From positions 4,278,001 through 4,342,000 of the forward strand of contig JAHREC010000009.1 in the NCBI GenBank assembly GCA_020081605.1: 64,000 nt of DNA, given 5' to 3'. Made by a program: the position numbers and the translations under genes. Position 1 is the stretch's first letter, and each line of letters starts with the position of its first letter. The notes below the pieces were generated by a model that was not told the DNA's origin, did not search any database, and saw nothing but the letters and a program-made list of their open reading frames with translations. Source of the stretch: Albifimbria verrucaria. Taxonomy: Eukaryota; Ascomycota; Sordariomycetes; Hypocreales; Stachybotryaceae. Shown piece by piece: positions 23,867 through 34,535 of this stretch.

Positions 23867-24355
23867 GTTGTTAGCATACTATGAAAAGAGATATTTAGAA
23901 CGGAATGAACTTCTGCATCCGACACGGGATGAGAAGAGCATAAAGTTGCTTTACTATCGTTTGACCTGATACATACACTACTGTACAGCACAGTATTGCA
24001 CTAATATATGAAAATGAAATACCAACCTAGATATGAATAAAGGGGTTTTGCTGTAGTAGTACTGACTGTGTTGGCAGTTGCATTGACTGCCTGAGCATTG
24101 ACATGCAAGACCGACAAATATCGTTCTATCGCCTTAGACTGCTGTAGGTCACAGTTCCCGAATGTTCGAGCAATTATTAACATGTTTGTGCCATGGGGTT
24201 CCCTTTGAGAGTATGTACCAGTAGAGTCTGGTTGGGCTTGTTCCCGGACATTGCGCACTGACGCGTTGTATTTGTCGCTTCATTCACATGACACTTTCAT
24301 AAAGCGTCTCCATCTTTGTCTTCCAATTCGCTGTGACTTCAATTATTATCTCGAA
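23867..24355. other. Spacer between the two DUF7924-type genes
   Basis: AT-rich, no gene seen. Contains a TACTACTGTACAGCACAG-like tract near 23975-23998. Confidence 0.5.
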
Positions 24356-25639
24356 ATGCCCTGCCAGTCACTTAAGCCTCGTCCCATAAGTCAAGTATCA
24401 TCGTGTTTCTCCCTGCCCATCAAATTCAGCTTAAAAGGGCCATGCTTCTCTCAAGCAAGGTCATATCCTAACATGTTACGATCCAACAACGATCATGGCC
24501 AAGCGCCGGACCAACTTAGGCTACTAATTTTGAAAAATCTCAGCTGTTTAGAGAGACAACGAGCTTTGCCTCTCACCAAACTCACGCCAGTGTTGCGCAC
24601 GACACTTACGACTATCCATAGGTTTGCAGGACACGGAGGCCCAGATATTTCTCATCTCCGTGGGGTAAGTTTGTTAGAGCTTCTTTTCTATGATCAAGCT
24701 AACAAACTAGTATAAAATACCGAGAAAGGATAGAAAAGCCATGACATCGTGTACATCGTTAGACGCAGAATCACAGTTTTACTCGCCTAAGGTAGAAGTG
24801 GAACAAAGAATCTCAGCCTACAGCCCAGATTTCGAGAAATACCTTACCAAACACCAGATTTACATGAGCTTTCGTGAAAAGTCTTGTCCTAGTGTATCTC
24901 ATAGTCCTCAAAATGTGGATGAGCTTCGCACAGCACTTTCTGCGAGGAGGAATTCGTTATCCTTATCCTTAGTGTCCCAGACAGACTTTGAGGAATCAGT
25001 ATGGAATATGGATCGAGCGGAATCGGAAGCTAGGGTCATAGCAAGCGTTATTCCTTGCATTGCTGGAGTTTCTTGTATACCGAGAGCGCAAGACGTCTTG
25101 TTCACTCAGTTAGATCCGATTGCGAATCACCGCGCACGTAGGCCCAAACCCGACTGGTTCGACGGCTCGCCTTACTACCAGTTGACTACAATCATCCAAA
25201 CTACTCCGTCTCTGGCATCTAGCATCATGCCAACAGCAAAGCCGACAGTGCCGGTGTTGCCAAACTTCTTCCTCGAAACCAAGGGACCTCACGGTCACCA
25301 ATATGTAGCATTGAAGCAAGCTTGCTTTTACGGTGCTCATGGGGTTCGTGCGATGCACGTCTTGCAGAACCATGGGCTGGAGACCCGTCATATGATGGAA
25401 TCGCAAGGACCTTTACTACGGTCTATCAGCAGGGGATGCTCACTATACACGCACACCACGTCACAGCGCCATCATCTAAAGGCACTCAACCAGACTATCA
25501 CATGACGCAAATCGGAGCATTCGCCCTAACACATTCTGTCGAGTCATATATTGCTGGAGTGACAGCTTTCAGAAATGTACGGGACGTTGCCGCACGCTAT
25601 CGGGATGAGGTGATTGCAGAAGCAAAAAACAGACTATGA
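24356..25639 (+). CDS. DUF7924-type fungal protein, copy B
   Basis: Relative of the gene at 22663-23866 with the same architecture. Seen: exon 1 ends FAGHGGPDISHLRG at 24664 (donor GTAAGT); exon 2 starts at 24711 (YKIPRKDRKAM). The single intron therefore sits at the same place and phase as in copy A. Then SVIPCIAGVSCI, RAQDVLFTQLDPIAN, RPKPDWFDGSPYY, VPVLPNFFLETKGPHG, LKQACFYGAHGVRAMHVLQN, and after one missing C near 25389 SYDGIARTFTTVYQQG, MLTIHAHHV, PDYHMTQIGAFALTHS, YIAGVTAFRNVRDVAARYRD. The PKPD and E-x-K residues are kept. About 410 residues; role unknown. The start (24356) is the likeliest ATG, supported only by analogy to copy A. Confidence 0.72.
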
Positions 25640-26674
25640 GGTGTAGTCCAGCACGGTACAACTTGATAGCTCATTACTCGACAAAAGGGTTTGAAGGAGA
25701 AGCGCCAGATCAAGTATCGGTATAATAGAATGTGTTGAGGCAAAAAATAAAAGTTGGCCTGACCAGTTCCATGTGCATCGAAACTCGTTCATGTATCGGA
25801 AATAGAGCCAGTTGTCGTTTCTGCGTGAGAAACAGGCCTAGACATTGTACATGGCAAAAGCCAGAGTCGGGTTTATTACTTAGAAGACGAGATGCTTTGT
25901 TTCAAAGCCATTTATTGTACGTGACCATGATACTGCAAGGTGCGGGTGAATAAGAAGCCTTAAGAGTTATCTATAATTTCCCTGATTTACTACCGTACAG
26001 TACAGTACAGCACCGTACCTTATGATTGCAGTAACATAAATTTCTTATATGTACTGTATTTTACGTACTGTAGTGTACAGTTTGGAACAAAACCACCTTC
26101 TGGTCTAAGAAGATGTATTCGAAGTAAAAGGCTCCCCACACAGTGTGCTCTTTGTGACTCTTACAGTATACAACTACATAACGGTTCATGGACGTAAGAC
26201 CCTTCAATCAGTTCTTCCTTAGTCAGACGCACCTGGCTTGCCTCGCCCTACATCCTCGAAAAATGGCACCCCAGTTGTCTAATATCCAGCGCAGGACGCT
26301 TTAAGACACCATAATAGGTAGCTAGAGGGTATAGTAGAAAGAGTATCAAATGTTCAAACATGGATAAGATCATTACCTAATTATCGCGTATTGTCGTTGC
26401 ATACTCCAGTATATAACTGCGGGCGCTCCTGAAAACGCTTGAGACCAACGAAAAGAAGTTACCGAGAATATAGAGCTTGCTATACAGAACTTCGAGAACA
26501 GTGCCTTGTCACGAGCGAATAAAACGATGGTGCATTCTATGTAAACACAATGGTGCAAATACTAAACGATTTACTGTAAAGTGGAGGGGAAAAGAGTAGA
26601 AATATCGCGAAAAGTCAAGACCTCCAAGGCGATGTTAGCCTACCTGGGAGGTTACCTATAGAAATTTGCCCCGC
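25640..26674. other. AT-rich intergenic region with GTACAGTAC repeats
   Basis: No gene seen. 25990-26085 contains several overlapping TACAGTACAG / GTACTGTA elements, partly palindromic. Confidence 0.5.
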
Positions 26675-29600
26675 TTACTGCTTTGAGGGTTGACGCTTGC
26701 CACTTCTTGTGAAAGCAACGTCGACATTCTGCCTTGACCTCTTTCGCAGAGTATTGCTATAGTCCCCGCTCTGTGCGTTAACGTCTGCCCCTTTATCTAG
26801 CAGAAGCTTCACAATCTTACTATAGCCTTGCCTTAAAGCTGCCTGCAGAGCATTGCCGTAGTACCCGCCCTGTGCGTTGATATCTGCCCCTCTATCTAGC
26901 AGAAGCTTCACAATCTCGATATGGCCTTCGCGAGAAGCTATCTGCAGAGCATTGCCGTAGTACCCGTCCTGTGCGTTGATATCTGCCCCTCTATCTAGCA
27001 GAAGCTTCACAATCTCGATTTGGCCTTCGCGAGAAGCTATCTGCAGAGCATTGCCGTAGTACCCGCCCTGTGCGTTGATATCTGCCCCTCTATCTAGCAG
27101 AAGCTTCACAATCTCGATTTGGCCTTTGTATGAAGCTGCCTGCAGAGCATTGCCTAATTCCCCGCCCTGTGTATTGATATCTGCCCCTTTATCTAGCAGA
27201 AGCTTCACAATCTCGATTTGGCCTTCGCGAGAAGCTATCTGCAGAGCATTGCCGTAGTACCCGTCCTGTGCGTTGATATCTGCCCCTCTATCTAGCAGAA
27301 GCTTCACAATCTCGATTTGGCCTTTGTATGAAGCTGCGCACAGAGCGTTGATATATTGCCTGCCCTGTGCGTTGACGTCCGCCCCTTTATCTAGCAGAAG
27401 CTTCACAATCTCGCTATGGCCTTGCCTTGAAGCTGCGCACAGAGCGTTGCCATATTGCCCGCCCTGTGCGTTGACATCTGCCCCTCGTCCACCAGATCTT
27501 GCGCTGTCCTTCTAAGCCCCCAAGGCAAGCGTAGTAGAGCCTAGGTGCTGTTGGAGGACCGGGGTTGCCATGCCAGGTCCGATCTGCCTGATGTAAATGA
27601 CACCAGCGCTCGAAAGTGTCTTGATTTTTTATGAACTCCCGTATTGCTAAAAATAAATTATCGAAGCTCTCTGCTGAAGCGCCAAAGCCGGTCCAATACT
27701 CCGCTGCAAATTGCGCTAAGGAAATTCTCGCTTGATGTTATTGTGACTACCCGTAACCTCTGTGAGATATATCAGGCACGTTCGGGCGATTACTTGACTT
27801 GCACTTGACAGTTTGAAACTCTCTTGGGCTCCCAAAACTCTTTTACAGAGAAGTGGGCAAGGTGCAACTCCTTCGTCATGGTCCGATCAGATTGCCCTGC
27901 ATCAACGATGGACATCAAGCCAGGACAGTACTGCAGAACTTCATTGCCATCAAAGACCCTGCTTTCCGTGTCGAAATGTTGTGAGTCTGCTTCTATCTCC
28001 GTCGCAATCACCTCTATTGCCTCCTGTACTGTCAGAGGTCGTTGCGAATGGACCAGAAACTGTAAGAGTCGTATGGCGCTGTTCCTTTTATTGATCTGAA
28101 TACTCTGAAGCATCCGCTCATAAGTTTCAGCAAGATCTTTCGGAAGGCATCTGAGTGCTTGTTTCATCTCTTTAGGACTCGAACATCGAGCTAAGCTATC
28201 CAGTTGACAGGCTGCCCATCTAAACCTGTGTGCGCGTAACGTTAGGTGAATATTCACAATAGGGACAGGGTAATAGACACCCACATTCCATCGGCACCAT
28301 CGCCAACTTTGCTTTGTATTAATTCGATGAGATCTCGTGGCAGATATTTAGTCTTAAAATCTCGTCGTTCTATGAGCTGCGATGTGACAAATGCTCGGAC
28401 ATCGGCGTTTACGGCTTGCCTATCAAGCAAGATGCAATTCTCCTGTCCTATAAGCTTGGGAAATCGCGCAGGAACTCTAGCCCGGGTCGACTAGTACAAA
28501 GCAGCTGAATATGTTGCACCTCTGGCCTGGAAGCAATATCCTGAATCCATTGCAGAAGCTCACTTCTCGTTGTCGATTCATCGAGTGCATCGAGAATAAT
28601 ACATAAACTGTGGTTTTCCGCGAGCATTTTGAAAACCGTCTGTCCTAATGTATGGGGATGGTTGACTGCGGCCATCAGCATGATTTTGGAATAACGCATC
28701 GAGATGTCCCTGAAAAGCGCCTCCATATGAATACATCTGAAAGGCAAGCGACCGTAGCATACCGTCGACAGTCTGCTTTGCTATATCGCTAAAGTCGAAA
28801 TAGAAGGAAAGAAGAAGATGGTTGTTTATCTGAGCGAGATGGTCTAGCACGGTCGTGCTGAGGACAGTCTTGCCGCAACCTGTCGAGCCATGCAGCCATA
28901 AGTGCCGACTTGACCCTGCGCACCATGACTGAAAGAAGGGTTTGTGCAGAAGCCACGCTCCTGTGCCTTGATGACGCAGCGTCCTTGCATGATTGATGTT
29001 CGTCGAAGGGTCGGACGGATGCAGCCAGCTCTTTATCTCTTTACCATGGAGGCTAGACCCCAGGTGATCGATGGCTACTTTTGTTGCAAGGGTTGCATGT
29101 TTTACTTCGCCGATTCCTGTTGCCACTACTCGTTGTTAAGCGCATATATTCGGCAGGGCTTATGTTACTAACTCATGTTAAGTTTTTCCCTATCCGTCTT
29201 TCCTCTTCCAACTTGCTAGGTACAATCTGCTGCAGAAGGTCTTTTGCGTACGCCGCGGCAGTCATCGCGGCATAGCCCTGCCAATCTTTATTCTTGTGGG
29301 TATCGGCATAGTCGCAAATGCCGCGAATCACCAAGCATGGAAAGTGGTTCATCAGGCCGGCTGCTTCCATCTCGAAACAGAGCACGCCATTCTCGGCCGC
29401 AAGCTTGTCTCGGAGGTGTGCATCCTTCATGAGCTGATTCGCGCTAGCGATCAGTCCATAATGAATAGCAGGGTTGTCCTCTTCTTCGTCGCGCTCTGGT
29501 CGGGGCATTAAGTGATCTTGATCCTTGCCACAGACATCGTTGCACGTTTGTTCTGGGTCTTGGTGCATGTGATCTGATCGGTATAACTTGTCGCTTGATG

Positions 29601-30158
29601 CTGATGGCCGCAAGTATTCTTTGCGGAGTCGAGGTTTCTGTTCTAAAATTCTGGTAATTTTGGAATCGAGCTGATTACCATCCGCCTTATACTGCGTCTC
29701 CAGCCCACTCACTGCACTGAGAAGAAGTTGTGGAGGCTGGTTCAAGTGCTGCGTGAAGTGAAAGGTCTGGTCTTGGATTGTCTTGCCAAAGTCATATTGA
29801 AAGACACCGCCTTGACCTCCGTCGCGAGTACTAACCACGACATCGCCTAAACGTACATCGTGTTTTGCAGTCCACACCCCACCACCGATGCCGACCATGA
29901 GGCCGATACGGATGTTGGGGAAGCTATGGAGCATGTCCCTTGCGACTGTGGCCGCCGACGTAGTTCCGTACTCGCCTTTAGGCAAAGTGGCCATTACGAT
30001 GTTATGGCGGCCAATCTTCCCAAGCGTGTAGATATTATTATCATGCGGCGCAACGTGTTCGGGGCGTCATGCTTTTCGTCGAGGAACTGCTGCGCGGCAA
30101 CAGCTTCAGTCGGAATGGCCGAAATCCAGCCTACGGTATACTTCTGCGGGTCTGACAT
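26675..30158 (-). CDS. Fungal NLR: PNP_UDP-NACHT-ankyrin repeat protein
   Basis: STAND-class NLR-like protein; in fungi these act in non-self recognition and regulated cell death, with the repeats sensing ligand. Exons: 30158-29173, 29116-28285 and 28225-26675. N-terminal nucleoside-phosphorylase-like domain: [98 protein letters not shown] (Walker A), [13 protein letters not shown] (Walker B), LLCTSRPG, then a helical region ending [12 protein letters not shown]-terminus: about eight 33-residue ankyrin units at exact 99-base spacing (see repeat entry), ending SGKRQPSKQ. Frame breaks are inferred near 30077, 29188, 28654 (run CCCC, net one gained or two lost), 28453, 27791, 27727, 27519 and 27485. 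Most fit single lost bases in C/G runs, but a decayed allele cannot be excluded for this gene. About 1,120 residues. Confidence 0.85.
26784..27490 (-). repeat. Tandem 99-base ankyrin repeat array inside the NLR gene
   Basis: The plus-strand marker TCTGCCCC (or TCCGCCCC) recurs at 26784, 26883, 26982, 27081, 27180, 27279, 27378 and 27477, exactly 99 bases apart. Each unit encodes about [17 protein letters not shown] plus a variable [15 protein letters not shown] segment. Units beginning at 26883, 26982 and 27180 differ from each other at only about one to three of 99 positions, while others carry alternative segments (SYKGQ, RQGHS). Such high internal identity points to recent unit duplication or conversion. 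Confidence 0.93.
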
Positions 30159-30922
30159 CCTTAGCCGTCGATAGCGGCTTGGACCAGCTTTCCATCATCA
30201 GTCAATAAATGGGGACAATTGTCAAGGTTAGACGACAAGATCCGGGTGGTTCCCGAGGTGGGGCAATGCTGCTGCGTATTGTCAGAACATGGCTGCTTTC
30301 TAATCACGTGCAGCTAGGAAGGCAATCCTATTAGAGGCCATATACTTTGACATGCCTGCGCAAGTAGGTAGTCAATCGTAGCTCGTCACTGTGAACTAAG
30401 CTGGGCACTTTTGTCAGTACTCTGATATATATTAAAGCACAGACCAGCAGCCACTGATGGCTTCTAATTCTTCGTTTGATCCGGGGTATAAATCAATTTT
30501 TGGCCGAGATAGGGTTAACCGAAGTACCCCCAAGTACCACCATTATCTCTTTCAACAACACACAGACTGTTCAGTGGAAGGTGATTTTATACCTAACTGT
30601 ATTCTGAAGTACTTTTCTTGTTTATTGGTCAAGCTATCGTACCGGGTATCTGCGCTAAATATCCTCCCGTTCTAGTTTCCTCGAAGTTCTCTCAGCGTTC
30701 ATTGTCTTTGTTCAGTCTTTCTTTGTCTGCTTACCTTTGTCCTGTTGGTTCCACCTCAGTTACTGTATTGTATAGGTACGTATGTATTGACTTGCTACGG
30801 TACGGTACAGTATGTACAGTGTCTACTAGTTTAAGATTGAACCACTTCTTCGAAGCATAGGATAATACTGTAGAAATAGTACAGTAACTACAATTGAGAA
30901 GTGCTGCGTTCTATATCCAAAA
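30159..30922. promoter_or_regulatory. Divergent intergenic region between NLR and CK1-like kinase
   Basis: About 760 bases between two divergent start codons, so both promoters lie here. AT-rich, with TACGGTACGGTACAGTATGTACAGTG-like tracts near 30795-30822. No gene recognised. Confidence 0.5.
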
Positions 30923-32034
30923 ATGACAAACTCAGAAACGAGCATAAGTCCCTTTGCTGTCGAGGGTGAGAATAGCGCCATCTCAAGACTCCAGTGGGCC
31001 ATCATTGTCAACGGGAGATACCGCGTAGATTACAAGATTGGGGAGGAAATGATGGCCTTGTGTATGTTGGTAAGCTATTCCGTGCTACGCGGGGAAACTC
31101 ATATACTGATAAAATTAGGGACTGATATCGAGTCAAGCGAGGAGGTGGCGCTGAAACTTGTCCCCATCGATGAAGGCCCATGGGTACTTGACAGGGAGAC
31201 TAGCATGTACGAGGAGCTTCGAGAAGGAGTTGGCATACCTCGAGTCCACTGGTATGGAAAGCAAGACGGATACTTTGTAATGGTTCAGGAGTTGTTGGGT
31301 CCTAGCCTTGTTGATCTGTTAAAGTATTGTGGTGGACGTTTCACTCTAAGGACGGTCCTACTCATAGCTGACCAAGCCATCTCTAGAATCCGGCATATTC
31401 ACTCAAAGGGATCATGCACGGTGATATTAAGCCTGACAACTTGCTTATGGGAACCGGGAAACAGGGGAACGTCATATATGTAGTAGATTTTGGGTTGGCA
31501 GAGAATTTTGAACATCCTGGAAAGAACAGGCCTTTCGGTCTCGCTGTCACGTTCGCCAGTCTTAACCAACACAGAAAGCGCGGTAAGTGCTCACGAGGCC
31601 ATGATCCAATGGGGTATGTTCTGAGAACTGACAAGGCAAGCAGAGAAATCATGGAGCGATGACCTAGAGTCACTCGGATATACTTTGCTGTATCTTTTCC
31701 GGGGACATTGCCATGGATGGGAATCGAAGCATCGAATCCCACGGAGCTCAGTGAGAAGACGATGGATTTCCTGGAAGCCACATCGCTGGAGACGCTCTGC
31801 AAGGGACTTCCGACAGGATTTCTCAAGTATATGAAGTATGTGCGGGCGCTTGAATATGCAGCCAAACCCGACTACGAGTATCTTCGTGGGCTATTGGATG
31901 GCATGCGCAGAGCGCATGGCTTTGCATATGACCATATATTTGACTGGACGGAGAAAAGATATCATGAATTGAAGGAACTGGAGAGAACGGAGCAGAAAGA
32001 AGACGAAGAGGCTGGAGAGGAGACCAGGGAGTGA
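30923..32034 (+). CDS. Casein kinase 1-like protein kinase, divergent
   Basis: Ser/Thr kinase fold of the CK1 group. Seen: three exons, 30923-31069, 31119-31582 and 31641-32034, with GTAAGC/TTAG and GTAAGT/CAAG introns. Allowing one missing G near 31043, the glycine loop reads GEGNDGLVYVG, followed by TDIESSEEVALKLVP (catalytic Lys), YFVMVQELLGPSLVDLL, and after a missing G near 31412 MHGDIKPDNLLMG (catalytic Asp) and VVDFGLAENF. The CK1 segment GTARYASIN is altered to GLAVTFASLNQH, then SWSDDLESLGYTLLYLFRG, and after a missing G near 31703 LPWMGIEAS. The C-terminus is acidic. Catalytic residues are present, so activity is possible, but the activation segment is atypical. It is transcribed divergently from the NLR. 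Confidence 0.8.
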
Positions 32035-32518
32035 CGAACTGGAGGCATACCTTTACCTCCCACCTCGTTCTGTTTCTCTATTTCCTATTGATATTAGTTT
32101 TTCCGCAGCTTTCGCTCAAGAAACATGTATTGAATAGATGTCTTGGCACGTTAGAAAGAAATTGGTGTAGTTGGTGAGAAAGGTGCAGTTAAAGGTGGGA
32201 CCAAGAAGCGAGCGCCAGATATGCAGGGAGTACGGAGCCCATTCATTAGGCAGCTATAATCCGTACGCATAGGCATCTGTTTAACTGATGGTATGGGGAA
32301 TATAAAAATCAAGATGGCACTGTGAAGGACAGCAAAAATACTTGAACAGCAATAGGCAGAAAGTGTCGACATTTTAGAACATTTGGTGGAGCAGCCAATG
32401 TCGTCATGAAACGGTTCTGATTCTGTACCGTATCAACAACTGCAGCTAACTGGATCATCCCAGCCCGTTTGAGCCACATTTCAACCGCAACACAACCCCG
32501 TGGGATTTACTTGCAGTC
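32035..32518. other. Intergenic, nothing recognised
   Basis: Flanking sequence between the CK1-like kinase and the metallophosphoesterase; no gene or RNA motif seen. Confidence 0.5.
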
Positions 32519-33531
32519 ATGGTCAAGACTCGCGTCCTCATCATATCTGATACTCACGGCGTCAAGCCGGTCGCCGCCCTGGATGGGCCTCTTCGCGCCA
32601 ACATCGAAAAGGAGCTCGCCACGGGGCGGCGCATAGAGGTGACGGGATACCGTGAGCCTCTGCCCGAAGCCGATGTCGTCCTGCATTGTGGTGATTTGAC
32701 CATGCGCAGCAAACCGCAGGAGTTCGAGAGGACCTTTGACATGCTGCGCGCTGCCCGTGCTCCTCTCAAGCTGGCCATCGCTGGGAATCACGACTCGGCG
32801 CTGGATGAGCACTTCTACATCCATGAGATGGGTGGCGACGCCACGGTCACTACCACTGTTAAGAAGATCGTCGCCGACGCTGAGAAGGATGGTGTTAAGT
32901 ACTTGACTGAGGGCGTCTACACATTCGATCTTGCAAACGGCGGCCGCCTCACCGTCTATGCCAGCCAGTGGACCCTAAGTACGGTGGTTGGGCCTTCCAG
33001 TACGACGATGGCACTCACGACTTTGCCATCCCGTCCGGCGTCGATATCGCCATGACCCACGGCCCGCCCCATGGAGTGCAAGACTTTGCAGGAATGACAG
33101 GCACCAGAGCCGGTTGCCCCAACCTTTTCCGCTCCATTCACCGTGCCCGGCCAAAGATCAGCTGCTTCGGCCACATTCACGAAAGTTGGGGCGCCTATCT
33201 GGCCAAGTGGAAGGAAGGATCTGAAAACGAGCAGTACCCACAACGGGAGACGGTCATTGACGAGGCGGCGTCACAGACCATTAAGGCATTGAAAGGCTTG
33301 TGGCCAGCGTCGCCCATAGAGAAGGCTGCGGTGACGGCAGACAAGATACGAGCGCTGGCCGACCTGAGCGAAGCCGGCGGTGTCCACGTGGACCTTGTAG
33401 ACGGAGAGACGCGCCTGGTCCCGGGCGAGCAGACGCTATTTGTCAACGCCGCCATTATGGATGTGAGGTATCGACCTAATCAGCTACCTTGGATCGTAGA
33501 CATTGACCTACCGCCGGCGCAAAGGGTATAG
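32519..33531 (+). CDS. Calcineurin-like metallophosphoesterase (MPPED/UPF0046 style)
   Basis: Binuclear metal-dependent phosphoesterase, probably acting on a phosphodiester; substrate unknown. Seen in order: RVLIISDTHG (metal ligands D and H), ADVVLHCGDLTM (GD), LKLAIAGNHDS (GNHD), DIAMTHGPPHGVQD (H), and PKISCFGHIHESWGAYL (GHIH). This is the full metallophosphoesterase set with the short spacing of the MPPED group. One C is missing near 32976 in TGGACCC, just before KYGGWAFQYDDG. After that the frame runs to TAG at 33531. About 337 residues in one exon. A C-terminal stretch of about 100 residues (KAVTADKIRALADLSEAGG region, VDGETRLVPGEQTLFVNAA) is present as in fungal homologues. Confidence 0.9.
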
Positions 33532-33834
33532 AGTATAGACGCATTTGGGGCTACATTTAGATGATGACGACCCACGTATACACACATGCACGATTGAACG
33601 ACGGACTTAGACGATATTCAAGCAATGTCATTTTTGAAAGAACGAATTTCTTATACATGTTTGATTATTGTATCGTGATGGCATGTTATACCGCAGCTAC
33701 GATACATGAAAGCGTTTGTTCAAATTTTGCGCCTAACCTCTCAATACACCACCCTTGACGTACATGTTCATCCCTTAACCATTAAGGTAGTTAATATTAT
33801 TTCCGTGTGAGGAATGCCTGCGGTAGCGACCCGT
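33532..33834. other. Convergent intergenic region
   Basis: 3' flanks of the metallophosphoesterase (+) and CFEM (-) genes; nothing else recognised. Confidence 0.5.
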
Positions 33835-34535
33835 TTACAAAGCCATGGCAGCGACGATGATGGCAGCCAGAGCGCCGATGGTGGGAGCGGCACCAGCAGC
33901 ACCGCCAGCCTCAGTGGAGGTGGTAGCCGAGCCCTCTGCAGAGGTTGAGGTGGCAGACTCGGTCTCCTCAGATGAGGTAGATTCTTCGGTCGAGGTAGCC
34001 TCATCGGTGGCACTGGTCTCAGTACCGGTCTCGGTAGCGGACTCGCTATCGGTCTCAGTGCCAGTCTCGCTCTCAGTGGTCTGGCTGGCATCGGAAGCGG
34101 TCTCAGTGCCGGTCTCGGAAGCGGAGCGGGAGCGGGAGCTGGTGGCAGAGCCGGAGGGAGTGCCTGTTTGGCTGGCCTGGCCACTTGCGCTGCTTCCTGC
34201 AGTGGAGGCGACGGCAGCACAGGCGGCGCTGGCGGCAGCCTGGGCCTTGGTAAGATCATCGGGGTTGGTGCAGGCGGCGAGCAGGCAGGGAGCAACAAGC
34301 CCAGTGAGGAGGGCTCTGGTCTCGTCCTTGCACTGGCAAGCGGTGTCCTCGAGCTTACAGCCGCTCTGGGGATGGCGGTTATGAGACAGTTGACCTGTTT
34401 GTCATGTTAGACAAATATATCGACAACGGCAGACCGATGGGCCCGATGACGAATACTCACAGCGCACGAAGGGACGCCATCGAAGTTCTGGGCGGCAGCA
34501 AGGCCAGCAACAGCGAGGAGAAGGAAGGACTTCAT
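33835..34535 (-). CDS. CFEM-domain protein, GPI-anchored
   Basis: Fungal cell-surface protein of the eight-cysteine CFEM family; members take part in haem acquisition, adhesion or host interaction, and the role here is unknown. Seen: exon 1 34535-34461 with signal peptide MKSFLLLAVAGLAAAQ, donor GTGAGT; exon 2 from 34394. With one C lost near 34373 the domain reads FDGVPSCAVNCL, SGCKLEDTACQCKDETRALL, LVAPCLLAACTNPDD, ASAACAA, which gives exactly eight Cys with the expected CxxxC and CQC spacing. A long Ser/Thr/Glu stalk of ETGTE-like repeats follows, then a hydrophobic end APTIGALAAIIVAAMAL, typical of a GPI-attachment signal. About 207 residues. Confidence 0.92.

Noticed and set aside
33768..34298. 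Pro/Leu/Ala-rich minus-strand frame
   Set aside because: Out-of-frame reading of the Ser/Thr/Glu stalk of the CFEM protein.
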